This document shows positions 43,265 through 51,450 of a stretch of DNA of 64,000 nucleotides, piece by piece; within the stretch, counting starts at the first letter, position 1, and each line of letters begins with the position of its first letter. The DNA is from Actinoplanes sp. NBC_00393 (lineage in GTDB: Bacteria > Actinomycetota > Actinomycetes > Mycobacteriales > Micromonosporaceae). The stretch covers positions 2,074,501 through 2,138,500 of the forward strand of contig NZ_CP107942.1 in NCBI RefSeq assembly GCF_036053395.1, read 5' to 3'. Below the pieces are notes generated by a model that had not been told where the DNA came from, searched no databases, and saw nothing but the letters and a program-made list of their open reading frames with translations. A program made the position numbers and the translations under genes.

Positions 43265-44659
43265 TCGGCCTGGACCTTCATCTGCGCATCGACCGGGAGC
43301 ACGGTCTGCGCAACGGGCTCGAGCAGGCTCTGCGGGATGCGGTGCGACGTGGGCAGCTGGCGCCCGGCAGCCGCCTGCCCTCGTCGCGGGCGCTCGCGCA
43401 GGAGCTCGGCGTTGCGCGCGGCACGGTCAGCCAGGTCTACGAGCAGCTGGCCGCGGAGGGATACCTGTCGGCGCAGCCGAGATCCGGCATGACGGTGGCG
43501 CCGCGATCGGATCCGGCTCCCGGCCCGGCTCTGCCGCCGGCGCCGTCCTACCGGCCGCCGGTCAGCGGGTTCGACCTGCGGCCATGCCTGCCTGACCTGT
43601 CGATGTTCCCCCGCCGGGAGTGGCTCGCCGCGACCCGGCAGGTGTTGCAGTCGGCTCCGCATTCCACCTTCGGCTACGGCGATCCGACCGGCAGCCCGGC
43701 ACTGCGGGAGGCCCTGGCGGACTACCTCGGCCGGGCCCGGGGCGTCATCACCCACACCGGAGCACATCATCATCTGCGCGGGATACACCCACGCGCTGCG
43801 AATCGTGTGCCAGGCGTTGAACTGTGCCGGAGCCTCGATCGCCTTCGAAGATCCGACGCTGCCGGAATGCCCAGCCGTCGCCGAGATGGCCGGCTTGCGG
43901 GTGAACCGCATCGGGGTGGACCGGGACGGGCTGCTCGTCGACGACCTCACCGACGAGGCGGCGGCCGTGGTCACTCCGGCGCACCAGTTCCCGCTCGGTT
44001 TCACACTCAGCGCTCAGCGGCGCCTCCAACTGCTGTCCTGGGCCCGGCGAACCGGCGCGGTGATCGTCGAGGACGACTACGACGGCGAGTTCCGCTACGA
44101 CCGCCAGCCGGTCGGCGCGCTGCAGGGCCTGGATCCCGAGCATGTCGTCTACACCGGAACTGCCAGCAAATCGATCGCCCCAGCCCTGCGCATCGCCTGG
44201 CTTGCCGCGCCCACCCACCTCGTCCCGGCCCTGCGCGAGGTACTGCGCTTCGACGAGACCCACGTCAACGTGATCGACCAGCTGGCGCTCGCCTCGATGA
44301 TCCGGCGCGGTGACCTGGACCGGCATCTGCGCCGCTGCCGCACCCGCTACCGTCAGCGGCGCGACCGGCTGGGCCGGGCGGTCGCCACTCAGCTGCCCGG
44401 CGCCCGGCTGTCCGGGATCGCGGCCGGACTGCACGCGGTCCTCGAACTGCCCGGCCCGCCCTCAGCCGAGCAGGAGTTGCTCGATCGGCTGGCCGCGCAC
44501 GGGGTCGCCGTTGACGGTCTCAGCTCGTTCCGTCATCGCCCGCAGGACTCGCCGCTGGGCGTGGTCGTCGGCTACGCCACTCCACCGCAACCCATGTACG
44601 ACGGCGCAGTGGAAGCACTGGTCGCGGCAACTCGAGCCTACTGCGCCGACGCCGTGTAA
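43243..44659 (+). pseudogene. MocR/PdxR-type regulator (GntR HTH plus aminotransferase fold) with one frameshift
   Basis: The first frame (from 43243) encodes the GntR winged helix (RNGLEQALRDAVRRGQLAPGSRLPSSRALAQELGVARGTVSQVYEQLAAEGYLS in overlapping pieces) and the start of the aminotransferase domain up to ARGVITH. The protein continues in the +1 frame as P-E-H-I-I-I-C-A-G-Y, then CQALNCAGASIAFEDPTLPE, and on to the end at 44659, including the PLP lysine in TGTASKSIAPALRIAWLAAP. One extra A near 43756 explains the break; everything else is intact. It is either a recent pseudogene or a sequencing error. MocR proteins sense PLP or amino compounds; the target here is unknown. Confidence 0.8.
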
Positions 44660-44709
44660 CACCTGGCCGCCCTCGCGCGGCGACACCGGCCGGCCGCCCG
44701 TCCTGCTGC

Positions 44710-44902
44710 GATCTTGGGCTTTGACCCACACTCCGCGGTGGTCGGAGGCGCAAGATCCAGTATCCGGGAGGATCTTGGGTGTCAGGGCACACCGGGCGGT
44801 GGGCGCAAGCCCAAGATCTCAAGCGCACCGACCGCCGCAACGGATCTTGGGTGGATTGGCGCATGCGGCGGCGCACCCGGTGGTGAACAGCGGCACAAGA
44901 TC
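44710..44902. repeat. Three palindromic elements bounded by GATCTTGGG/CAAGATC
   Basis: Units at 44710-44757 (48 bp), 44771-44818 (48 bp) and 44843-44902 (60 bp) each begin GATCTTGGG and end CAAGATC, the ends being complementary, with GC-rich interiors. They are separated by 13 and 24 bp. This is a REP/MITE-like structure in the gap after the MocR gene. Confidence 0.75.
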
Positions 44903-45056
44903 GCAGGGGTGCCGCGCGCAGCGACTCCGCTAGATCCAGATAGCTGCGATTTGGCCTACGCCTTGAAACAGGCAGGCCAGGCGGCAACATTCGGCCAGGT
45001 GTGGGCGCGAGGTCGGGTGCGCCGGTCATTGCGGGCTGAGGCCGTGGTGTGTACGG

Positions 45057-45260
45057 CGCTGCGGATCATCGCGGGATGGGGCTGTGGTGCGACGGGCTGT
45101 GGTGCGAAGGGGCTGTGGTGCGAAGGGGCTGCGGTGCGAAGGGGCTGCGGTGCGAAGGGGCTGCGGCGCGAAGGGCGCTGCGGATCGTTGCAGGCTGGGG
45201 GCTGTGGTGCGAAGGGCGCTGCGGGTCGTCGCGAGTTGGGGCTGCGGTGCGCAAAGGCAC
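45057..45260. repeat. 16-bp tandem repeat array downstream of the first LacI gene
   Basis: The unit GGCTGYGGTGCGAAGG repeats about six times between 45076 and 45172, then appears in scattered form to 45260. Larger flanking motifs (GCGCTGCGGATCATCGCGGG and variants at about 45057, 45176 and 45218) are interleaved. Together with the palindromic elements it fills the 607-bp gap 44660-45266; the stretch 44903-45056 shows nothing I can name. Confidence 0.75.
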
Positions 45261-45266
45261 CGCGGG

Positions 45267-46295
45267 TCATTGTGGGATGGCAGCCGTGGTTCGGCGGGTG
45301 ACCAGAGTGGGGGAGAGCTTGACCTGCGCCGCCGGGCGGTTGCGGTTGGTGATGCGGTCGAGCAGCAGGCGGGCGGCCTCCGAGCCGATGTGGTGGCCGG
45401 CCTGGTCGACGGTGGTCAGGCTGATCGGGGCGAAGGCCGCGAACATCGTGTTGTCGTAACCGGCGAGCGAAAGGTCTCCGGGCACCGATAGGCCGGCTTC
45501 GGTGAGGGCGTCCAGCACGCCCATCGCAACGATGTCGGCGCCGGCGAAGATGGCTGTGGGGTGTCGGGTCAGGAGGCGCTGGGCGCCGACGTAACCGCCC
45601 TCGCGCGAGTATGACGTCGACTCGATGTCGATGAACTCGCCCAGGCCGTGGGCATTCATGGCATGCCGGTAGCCGGCGGCTCGGATGGCGTTGGGCATCT
45701 CCTGCATCCGGACCGGGTCGGTCTCCAGGTGTTCGATGTGGGCGATCCGGGTGTGGCCGAGCGCGGCGAGGTGGGCGATGACCAGGCCGGCGCCGGTGAA
45801 GTCGTCGTCGGCGACGGTGTCGTAGCTGGTGGCGGTGCCGTGCCGGCCGACCACGACGGTGGGGACGGCCCGGGCGACGCGTTCGAGGTGGGAGCGGCTG
45901 CCGGTGGGGGCGATCAGCAGCAGGCCGTCCATGTTGCGGTCGATCATGGCGTCGTGGATGCGGGCCTCGGCGGCCTCGTCGTTGCAGCAGCGGGACAGCA
46001 TCTGCACGTAGTCGGTGCCGTCGAGGGCGGCGGTCACACCGTCGAGGACGTCGGCGAAGAACGGGTTGCGGAAGTCGGGCAGGGTGACGCCGATGGTGTA
46101 CGTCTGCCCGCGCATCCCCCGCGCGGCAGTGGACGGGCGGTACCCGAGGTCCGCGATCGCCGAGCGAACCTTGGCCTGCATCTCGGCGCTGGCCCCGTAC
46201 GCGTTCCGCAGCACCTTGGACACTGCGGTGGTGGAGACCCCAGCGTGCCGGGCCACGTCGACGATCGTGACCCGTCGTGCCGGCCCGGAACCCAT
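45267..46295 (-). CDS. LacI-family regulator 1, divergent from the CUT1 importer
   Basis: This is a 342-aa protein. The HTH VTIVDVARHAGVSTTAVSKVL spans about residues 9-29, followed by the hinge RPSTAARGMRG and a periplasmic-binding-like domain (GVTLPDFRNPFFADVLDGV, AMIDRNMDGLLLIAP, AIFAGADIVAMGVLDALTEAGLSVPGD in pieces). It is a close paralogue of the LacI gene at 50273-51310, most residues being identical along the whole length. Operator-like sequences lie 16 bp upstream of its start and near the importer promoter. It probably represses the importer until a sugar ligand binds. Confidence 0.92.
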   Translation of the reverse strand: MGSGPARRVTIVDVARHAGVSTTAVSKVLRNAYGASAEMQAKVRSAIADLGYRPSTAARGMRGQTYTIGVTLPDFRNPFFADVLDGVTAALDGTDYVQMLSRCCNDEAAEARIHDAMIDRNMDGLLLIAPTGSRSHLERVARAVPTVVVGRHGTATSYDTVADDDFTGAGLVIAHLAALGHTRIAHIEHLETDPVRMQEMPNAIRAAGYRHAMNAHGLGEFIDIESTSYSREGGYVGAQRLLTRHPTAIFAGADIVAMGVLDALTEAGLSVPGDLSLAGYDNTMFAAFAPISLTTVDQAGHHIGSEAARLLLDRITNRNRPAAQVKLSPTLVTRRTTAAIPQ

Positions 46296-46310
46296 CCGAT
46301 CTCCCTCCCC

Positions 46311-46326
46311 TGGAAAACGTTGCCCA
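46311..46326. promoter_or_regulatory. LacI operator at the lacI-1 start
   Basis: TGGAAAACGTTGCCCA, an imperfect palindrome centred on AACGTT, lies 16 bp upstream of the LacI-1 start, positioned for autorepression. Confidence 0.75.
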
Positions 46327-46420
46327 GTCTAGGGCTGCGGCAACTCCCAGGCCAGACCCGTGATCATCGGTAACCTCTTGACGCTTCCTGCCATCTGCTC
46401 TTAGTGTCGGCGAAACAAAT

Positions 46421-46436
46421 TGGAAAACGTTACCCA
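46421..46436. promoter_or_regulatory. LacI operator upstream of the importer operon
   Basis: TGGAAAACGTTACCCA is the same site found upstream of the GH78 gene (51393-51408). It is 110 bp centre-to-centre from the site at the LacI-1 start, a distance compatible with looping. A related half-palindrome TGAAACGATTCA lies at 46514-46525. Confidence 0.75.
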
Positions 46437-46541
46437 CGCCACACGTCGGAGCCGCGACGCCTGTTGGGTCGCCGCCAGCCCCGCGCTGTCCGCAACGAAT
46501 TGCCCCTGCGCTATGAAACGATTCAACGAAGTGGGTCTCCC

Positions 46542-47465
46542 GTGACACTCGACGTGAAAGAACGCGTCCCGGCGCAGGTGGCCGGCACGCCGCGGCGCCG
46601 GCACTTCGCAGCGCCGCCCTGGTGGTTCATGCTTCCCGCGCTGCTGCTGTTCGCCTTCGTCGTGCTGGTGCCCAGCGCCCGCGGCGTCTACTACGCCTTC
46701 ACCGACTGGGACGGGCTCGACCCCGACTTCTCCTTCATCGGCCTGGACAACTTCACCGCCATCGCCGACGACCCCGACGCCCTGCAGGCCATCTGGCACA
46801 CCCTGCTGATCGCGGTCGCCATCACCGTCATCCAGAACGGCATCGGCCTGCTGCTCGCCCTCGGCGTCAACACCGCCATCAAGAGCCGCAACTTCCTGCG
46901 TGTCCTGCTGTTCGCCCCGGCGGTGATCACCCCGATCGTCACCGCCTACCTGTGGCGCAACCTGCTCGGCCCCGACGGCGCGGTCAACAGCCTGCTCAAC
47001 GCCGTCGGCCTGGACGGGCGGAACTGGCTCGGCGACCCCGACCGGGCGCTCTGGATGGTCGTGCTGGTCGTGGTCTGGCAGTTCGCCGGCTACTCGATGG
47101 TCATCTTCCTGGCCGGATTGCAGTCGGTGCCGCGGGAGATCTACGAGGCGGCCGCCATCGACGGCAGCGGGCCGGTCCGCCGGTTCTGGTCGATCATCCG
47201 GCCGCTGCTCGCCCCGGCCATCACGATCAACCTGATGCTGTCGATCATCGGCGGGATCAAGCTGTTCGACCAGGTGTACGCGCTCACCGGCGGCGGACCC
47301 GGCCACGCCACCGACACGATCTCCACGCTGATCTACAAGGACGCGTTCACTCTCGGCGAGTTCGGCTACAGCATCGCCCTGGCCGTGGTGCTGACCGCCA
47401 TCGTCGCCGTCGCCTCGGCCGGCCAGTACGCCGTCCTGTCCCGCAACGAGAAGGCGGCGTCATGA
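46542..47465 (+). CDS. CUT1-type sugar ABC transporter permease (MalF-like)
   Basis: This is a 307-aa permease, GTG start (VTLDVKERVPAQ). Six TM helices, the first at about 27-47 (WWFMLPALLLFAFVVLV), and the EAA loop EIYEAAAIDGSGPVRRFWSIIRPLL. It is the first gene of an operon with the second permease. No ATPase is encoded nearby; in actinomycetes a shared MsiK-type ATPase energises such importers. The GTG has only a weak ribosome-binding site, but upstream in-frame starts would overlap the operator region. Confidence 0.88.
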   Translation: MTLDVKERVPAQVAGTPRRRHFAAPPWWFMLPALLLFAFVVLVPSARGVYYAFTDWDGLDPDFSFIGLDNFTAIADDPDALQAIWHTLLIAVAITVIQNGIGLLLALGVNTAIKSRNFLRVLLFAPAVITPIVTAYLWRNLLGPDGAVNSLLNAVGLDGRNWLGDPDRALWMVVLVVVWQFAGYSMVIFLAGLQSVPREIYEAAAIDGSGPVRRFWSIIRPLLAPAITINLMLSIIGGIKLFDQVYALTGGGPGHATDTISTLIYKDAFTLGEFGYSIALAVVLTAIVAVASAGQYAVLSRNEKAAS

Positions 47466-48283
47466 ACCGCTACACCGCGCGTACCTTCGCTCTGGAATTC
47501 GCCATGATCGCCGTGGCGATCGTCTTCGCCTTCCCCGTCTACGTCCTGGTCAACCTGGCCGTGCGGGCGCCGGGCGACACCTCCTCGCCGCTCAGCCTGA
47601 CCAGATCGCCCACGCTGAGCAACTTCACCGAAGCGTGGCAGGTGGCCGGACTGGGCGGCGCCCTGATCAACAGCGTCGTGGTGACGGTGGTCAGCGTGCT
47701 CATCGTGCTCGCGGTGTCGGCGCTCGCCGCGTACCCCCTGGCCCGAAGCACCGCGCACTGGTCCCGCGGCGCCTTCCTGCTGATCATGCTGGGGTTGATC
47801 CTGCCGTTCCAGCTCGCCGCGCTGCCGCTCTACCAGACCGTGCGTGACCTGGGCCTGCTCGGCTCGGTCTGGTCCCTCGTGCTGTTCTACTCCGGTCTGC
47901 AGGTGCCGTTCACGACGTTCCTCTACGTCGGTTTCCTGCGGGCGCTGCCCCGCGATTTCGAGGAGGCGGCGTTCATCGACGGTGGTTCGCCGTTGCAGAC
48001 GTTCCGGCACGTCATCTTCCCGATGCTGAAGCCGATCACGGTCACCGCGCTGGTGCTCAACGCGGTCAGCGTGTGGAACGACTTCTTCACCCCGCTGCTC
48101 TATCTCAGCGGCAGCGACCAGCAGACCATGCCGGTCGCGATCGCCGGGTTCGTCGGCCAGTACGCCGCCGACTGGAACCTGATCTTCGCATCGCTGCTGA
48201 TCAGCATCATTCCGGTGCTGGCCGTCTACCTGGTCCTGCAGCGCAGCATCATCAACGGATTCGCGGGAGGGCTGAAGGGATGA
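47462..48283 (+). CDS. CUT1-type sugar ABC transporter permease (MalG-like)
   Basis: This is a 273-aa permease overlapping the previous gene by 4 bp (ATGA). Six TMs and EAA loop DFEEAAFIDGGSPLQTFRHVIFP. Its stop in turn overlaps the start of a decayed rhamnosidase gene by 4 bp. It forms the channel with the MalF-like protein. Confidence 0.9.
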   Translation: MNRYTARTFALEFAMIAVAIVFAFPVYVLVNLAVRAPGDTSSPLSLTRSPTLSNFTEAWQVAGLGGALINSVVVTVVSVLIVLAVSALAAYPLARSTAHWSRGAFLLIMLGLILPFQLAALPLYQTVRDLGLLGSVWSLVLFYSGLQVPFTTFLYVGFLRALPRDFEEAAFIDGGSPLQTFRHVIFPMLKPITVTALVLNAVSVWNDFFTPLLYLSGSDQQTMPVAIAGFVGQYAADWNLIFASLLISIIPVLAVYLVLQRSIINGFAGGLKG

Positions 48284-48992
48284 TCCCTGACGGCTTGCAG
48301 ACCGAGCAGCGCACCGAGCCGCTCGGTCTGGACGAGAAGCAGCCGCGGTTCTCCTGGAAGTTGGAGAGCGAGCGCCGCGGCGCTGCCCAGAGCGGCTACC
48401 GGATCACTGCGACCCTCGACGGCGAGCTGGTCCGGGACACCGGCCGCCGCGACAGCGACGAGACCCTGCTGATCGCCTGGGCGGGTCCGGCGCTGCGGTC
48501 CGCGACCCGGTATCACTGGCGGATCGAGGTGTGGGACGAGTCCGGCGCCGCCGCGGGCAGCGCGCAGAGCTGGTTCGATTCCGTGGAGTTCGCCGACGGG
48601 ACGCGCGGGCTGCACGCGGCGGTCAAGAGAGCCTTCACCGACGTGTACGTCAGCAACGACGGCAGCGTCAAAGGCGGTACGCAAACCGCGTACCTCCTCG
48701 CCCTCGGTTTTGATCTGCTCCCGCCGCACCTGACCGGCAACGCCGTCGCCCCGCCTGGCCGCCGACCTCGCCGGCCTCGGCAATCGCCTGACCACCGGCT
48801 TCGTCGGCGTGCCGCTGCTGTGCCCGGTGCTCGCCGAGCACGGCCGCGCCGATCTGGCCTACGCGCTGCTGCACCAGAACGAATACCCGTCCTGGGGTTA
48901 CTCGATCCGGCACCGCCCTACTGCAAGTCCCCGGCAACGGGGACACCCTGCGGCTGACCTCCGGCCGCTACACCTTCACCGCCTCCGACTGA
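48280..48992 (+). pseudogene. Remnant of a GH78 alpha-L-rhamnosidase gene
   Basis: The start ATG overlaps the permease stop. Codons 1-100 encode the N-terminal Ig-like domain (GLQTEQRTEPLGLDEKQPRFSW, RYHWRIEVWDESGAAAGSAQSW), then the frame jumps directly to a late catalytic-domain segment (AFTDVYVSNDGSVKGGTQTAYLLALGF), so several hundred residues including the catalytic core are missing. Near 48745 a frameshift follows; another frame reads TTGFVGVPLLCPVLAEHGRADLAYALLHQNEYPSWGYSI, and a third gives the last strand LRLTSGRYTFTASD ending at 48992. It cannot make an active enzyme. Confidence 0.85.
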
Positions 48993-49016
48993 TCAATCTC
49001 CAACGCGGGAGAAACC

Positions 49017-50276
49017 ATGAAGTCACGAAAGGCCCTGGTCGCCCTCGCGGCCTTGACACTGCTGGCCGGCTGCTCGGGCGGCACCAACTCCGGCTCCGAC
49101 GGCGACGAGAACAACACCGTGCTGACCATCGCCTCGGTCGACCAGGGCTCCGTCGAGAAGGTCGTCGAAGCTTTCAAGGCCGCCAACCCCGGCATCACGG
49201 TCAACCTCACCACCAGCGGCGCCGATCAATATCAACAGCAGATTCGTACGCAGCTGGCGTCCGGAACCGCGCCGGACGTGATGACGGTCTGGCCGGGCAA
49301 CGGCAACCCGGGCGCCACGTACGTCATCGCCAAGCCCGGCTATCTGATGGACCTGTCCGACCAGCCGTGGGCGTCGCAGCTGCCGGACGCGTTCAAGAAG
49401 GTCGCCCAGTACGAGGGCAAGACGTACAACGCGCTGTTCGGCCTCAACGGCATCGGCGCGGTCTACAACGACGCCGCGATGACCGCGGCCGGGCTCACCG
49501 CGCCGGGCACCTGGACCGACCTGCTCGCCTTCTGCAAGGCCGCCGCAGGCAAGGGCACTCCGGCGTTCGCGCTCGGCATCCAGGACAACTGGGTCACCCA
49601 GCTGGTCCTGTACGCCCTGGTCGCCACCACCGTCTACAGCGGCGACAAGGACTTCGACACCAAGATGGCCAATGGGCAGGCCACCTTCGCGAACTCCCAG
49701 TGGACCACGGCGATGGCCAAGTACCAGGAGATGTCCAAGGCCGGCTGCTTCCAGAAGGACCCGCTCGGCACCAGTTACGAGGCCAGCCAGACCCTCGCGG
49801 CGACCGGTAAGACGCTCGGCATCATCCAGGGCAACTGGATCGTCAGCCTGCTCAAGCAGAAGAGCCCGGACGGCAAGTTCACCATGAAGGCGCTGCCGGC
49901 CACCGACGACCCGGCGCAGTTCATCATGCCGGCGGCCGCCGGAGCGGGGTACGGCATCAACGCGAAGGCGAAGAACAAGGAGCTCGCGCTCAAGTTCGTC
50001 ACCTACGTCATGTCCCCGGCCGGCATGAAGCTGTTCAACGAGACCCAGGGCAGCCTGCCCACCCTGCCCGAGGCCGGCACCACCGTCGACCCCGGCCTGA
50101 CCGAGCTCACCACGTACGTCAAGGACAACAAGACCGTGCCGTTCATGGACCAGTTGTGGCCCAACGCCAAGGTCCAGCAGACCATGCTCAGCGGCCTGCA
50201 GGAGATCTTCAGCGACCAGACCACCGCGGACAAGGTCCTCACCGACATGGACACCGACTACAAGGCCGGTTCCTAG
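49017..50276 (+). CDS. Sugar ABC transporter substrate-binding lipoprotein
   Basis: This is a 419-aa lipoprotein with lipobox LAGC (Cys19) and GGGAG ribosome-binding site. The mature protein has the family-1 binding-protein pattern: VVEAFKAANPGITVNLTT, LASGTAPDVMTVWPGNGNPG, ALFGLNGIGAVYNDAAM, KLFNETQGSLPTLPEAGTTVDP. It captures an oligosaccharide for the two permeases. It lies after them, separated by the GH78 remnant, which is an unusual order. Its TAG stop and the stop of the convergent LacI gene share the palindrome CTAG. Confidence 0.88.
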   Translation: MKSRKALVALAALTLLAGCSGGTNSGSDGDENNTVLTIASVDQGSVEKVVEAFKAANPGITVNLTTSGADQYQQQIRTQLASGTAPDVMTVWPGNGNPGATYVIAKPGYLMDLSDQPWASQLPDAFKKVAQYEGKTYNALFGLNGIGAVYNDAAMTAAGLTAPGTWTDLLAFCKAAAGKGTPAFALGIQDNWVTQLVLYALVATTVYSGDKDFDTKMANGQATFANSQWTTAMAKYQEMSKAGCFQKDPLGTSYEASQTLAATGKTLGIIQGNWIVSLLKQKSPDGKFTMKALPATDDPAQFIMPAAAGAGYGINAKAKNKELALKFVTYVMSPAGMKLFNETQGSLPTLPEAGTTVDPGLTELTTYVKDNKTVPFMDQLWPNAKVQQTMLSGLQEIFSDQTTADKVLTDMDTDYKAGS

Positions 50277-51310
50277 GAGATCGGCGCCGTCGACCGGCGG
50301 GGGATCAGCGTGGGGGAGAGCTTCACCTGCGCGGCCGGCCGGACCGTGTCGGCGATGCGGTCCAGCAGCAGGCGGGCGGCGTTCGCGCCGATCTCGTGGC
50401 CGGCCTGGTCCACCGTGGTCAGGCTGATCGGGCCGAACGCGGCGAACGTGGTGTTGTCGTACCCGGCGACCGAGATGTCGCCGGGTACCGACAGCCCGGC
50501 CTCGGTGAGCGCGTCCAGCACGCCCATCGCGACGATGTCGGCGCCGGCGAAGATCGCAGTCGGGCGCTGCGGGCGGTCCAGCAGTTGTTTGGCGCCGAGA
50601 TAGCCGCCCGGCTGGGTGTACGTGGTGGAAGCGACGTCGATGAACTCGCCGAGACCGTGGACGTGCATGGCGTGCCGGTACCCGTCGGCGCGCACCGCGT
50701 TCGGCATCTCCCGCAGCCGCACCGGGTCGGTCTCCAGGTGCTCGATGTGGGCGATGCGGCGGTGGCCGAGCTCGGCCAGATGGGCGACGACCAGGCCGGC
50801 GCCGGTGAAGTCGTCGTCGGCAACGGTGTCGTACGCGGCCGAGTTGCCGTGCCGGCCGATGACCACGGTCGGCACGGTACGGGCGATGCGCTCGAGGCGC
50901 TGCCGGGAGGTCAGCGGGGCGATCAGGACGACGCCGTCCATGTTGCGGTCGATCATGGCGTCGGTGACGTGGGCCTCGCCGGCCTCGTCGTTGCAGGCCG
51001 AGGCGATCAGCACCTGGTAGTCGGTGCCGCCGAGCTGCGCGTTGATGCCGTCGAGGACGTCGGCGAAGAACGGGTTGCGGATGTCCGGCAGCATCACGCC
51101 GATGGTGTAGGTCTGGCCCCGCATCCCGCGCGCCGCCGCGGACGGGCGGTAGCCGAGCTCGTCGATCGCGGCGCGGACCTTGGCCTGCATCTCGGGGCTG
51201 GCACCGTACGCGTTACGCAGCACCTTCGACACCGCCGTGGTGGACACCCCGGCGTGCCTGGCCACATCGACAATCGTGACCCGGCGTGCGGGCGCTGGAC
51301 CGTTCGGCAT
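50273..51310 (-). CDS. LacI-family regulator 2, divergent from the GH78 rhamnosidase
   Basis: This is a 345-aa protein from the ATG at 51310 with a GGGAGAT ribosome-binding site. HTH VTIVDVARHAGVSTTAVSKVL is identical to that of LacI-1, so both should read the same operator. The ligand domain is close but differs in the effector pocket region (for example SACNDEAGEAHVTDAM versus SRCCNDEAAEARIHDAM). Probable repressor of the secreted rhamnosidase gene and of itself. Confidence 0.92.
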   Translation of the reverse strand: MPNGPAPARRVTIVDVARHAGVSTTAVSKVLRNAYGASPEMQAKVRAAIDELGYRPSAAARGMRGQTYTIGVMLPDIRNPFFADVLDGINAQLGGTDYQVLIASACNDEAGEAHVTDAMIDRNMDGVVLIAPLTSRQRLERIARTVPTVVIGRHGNSAAYDTVADDDFTGAGLVVAHLAELGHRRIAHIEHLETDPVRLREMPNAVRADGYRHAMHVHGLGEFIDVASTTYTQPGGYLGAKQLLDRPQRPTAIFAGADIVAMGVLDALTEAGLSVPGDISVAGYDNTTFAAFGPISLTTVDQAGHEIGANAARLLLDRIADTVRPAAQVKLSPTLIPRRSTAPIS

Positions 51311-51324
51311 CCGATCTCCCTGTC

Positions 51325-51340
51325 TGGGCAACGTTGCCCA
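51325..51340. promoter_or_regulatory. LacI operator at the lacI-2 start
   Basis: TGGGCAACGTTGCCCA is a perfect 16-bp palindrome lying 14 bp upstream of the LacI-2 start codon. Confidence 0.8.
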
Positions 51341-51392
51341 GCATAGGTCTTGACCGTCCTCGGCCCCTGCTTTTAGGGTCGCGGAAACGCTT

Positions 51393-51436
51393 TGGAAAAC
51401 GTTACCCACGCTCCGCTCCGTCCGTGAAACGTTTCA
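51393..51436. promoter_or_regulatory. LacI operators upstream of the GH78 rhamnosidase gene
   Basis: TGGAAAACGTTACCCA (51393-51408) is identical to the site before the importer operon. A second perfect palindrome, TGAAACGTTTCA, lies at 51425-51436, 14 bp before the ATG. Confidence 0.75.
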
Positions 51437-51450
51437 GAAAAGGCGATCCC

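Noticed and set aside
48809..49810. Open frame overlapping the end of the GH78 remnant and the binding-protein gene
   Set aside because: Its first part is the frameshifted rhamnosidase remnant, and the rest is an out-of-frame reading of the binding-protein gene.
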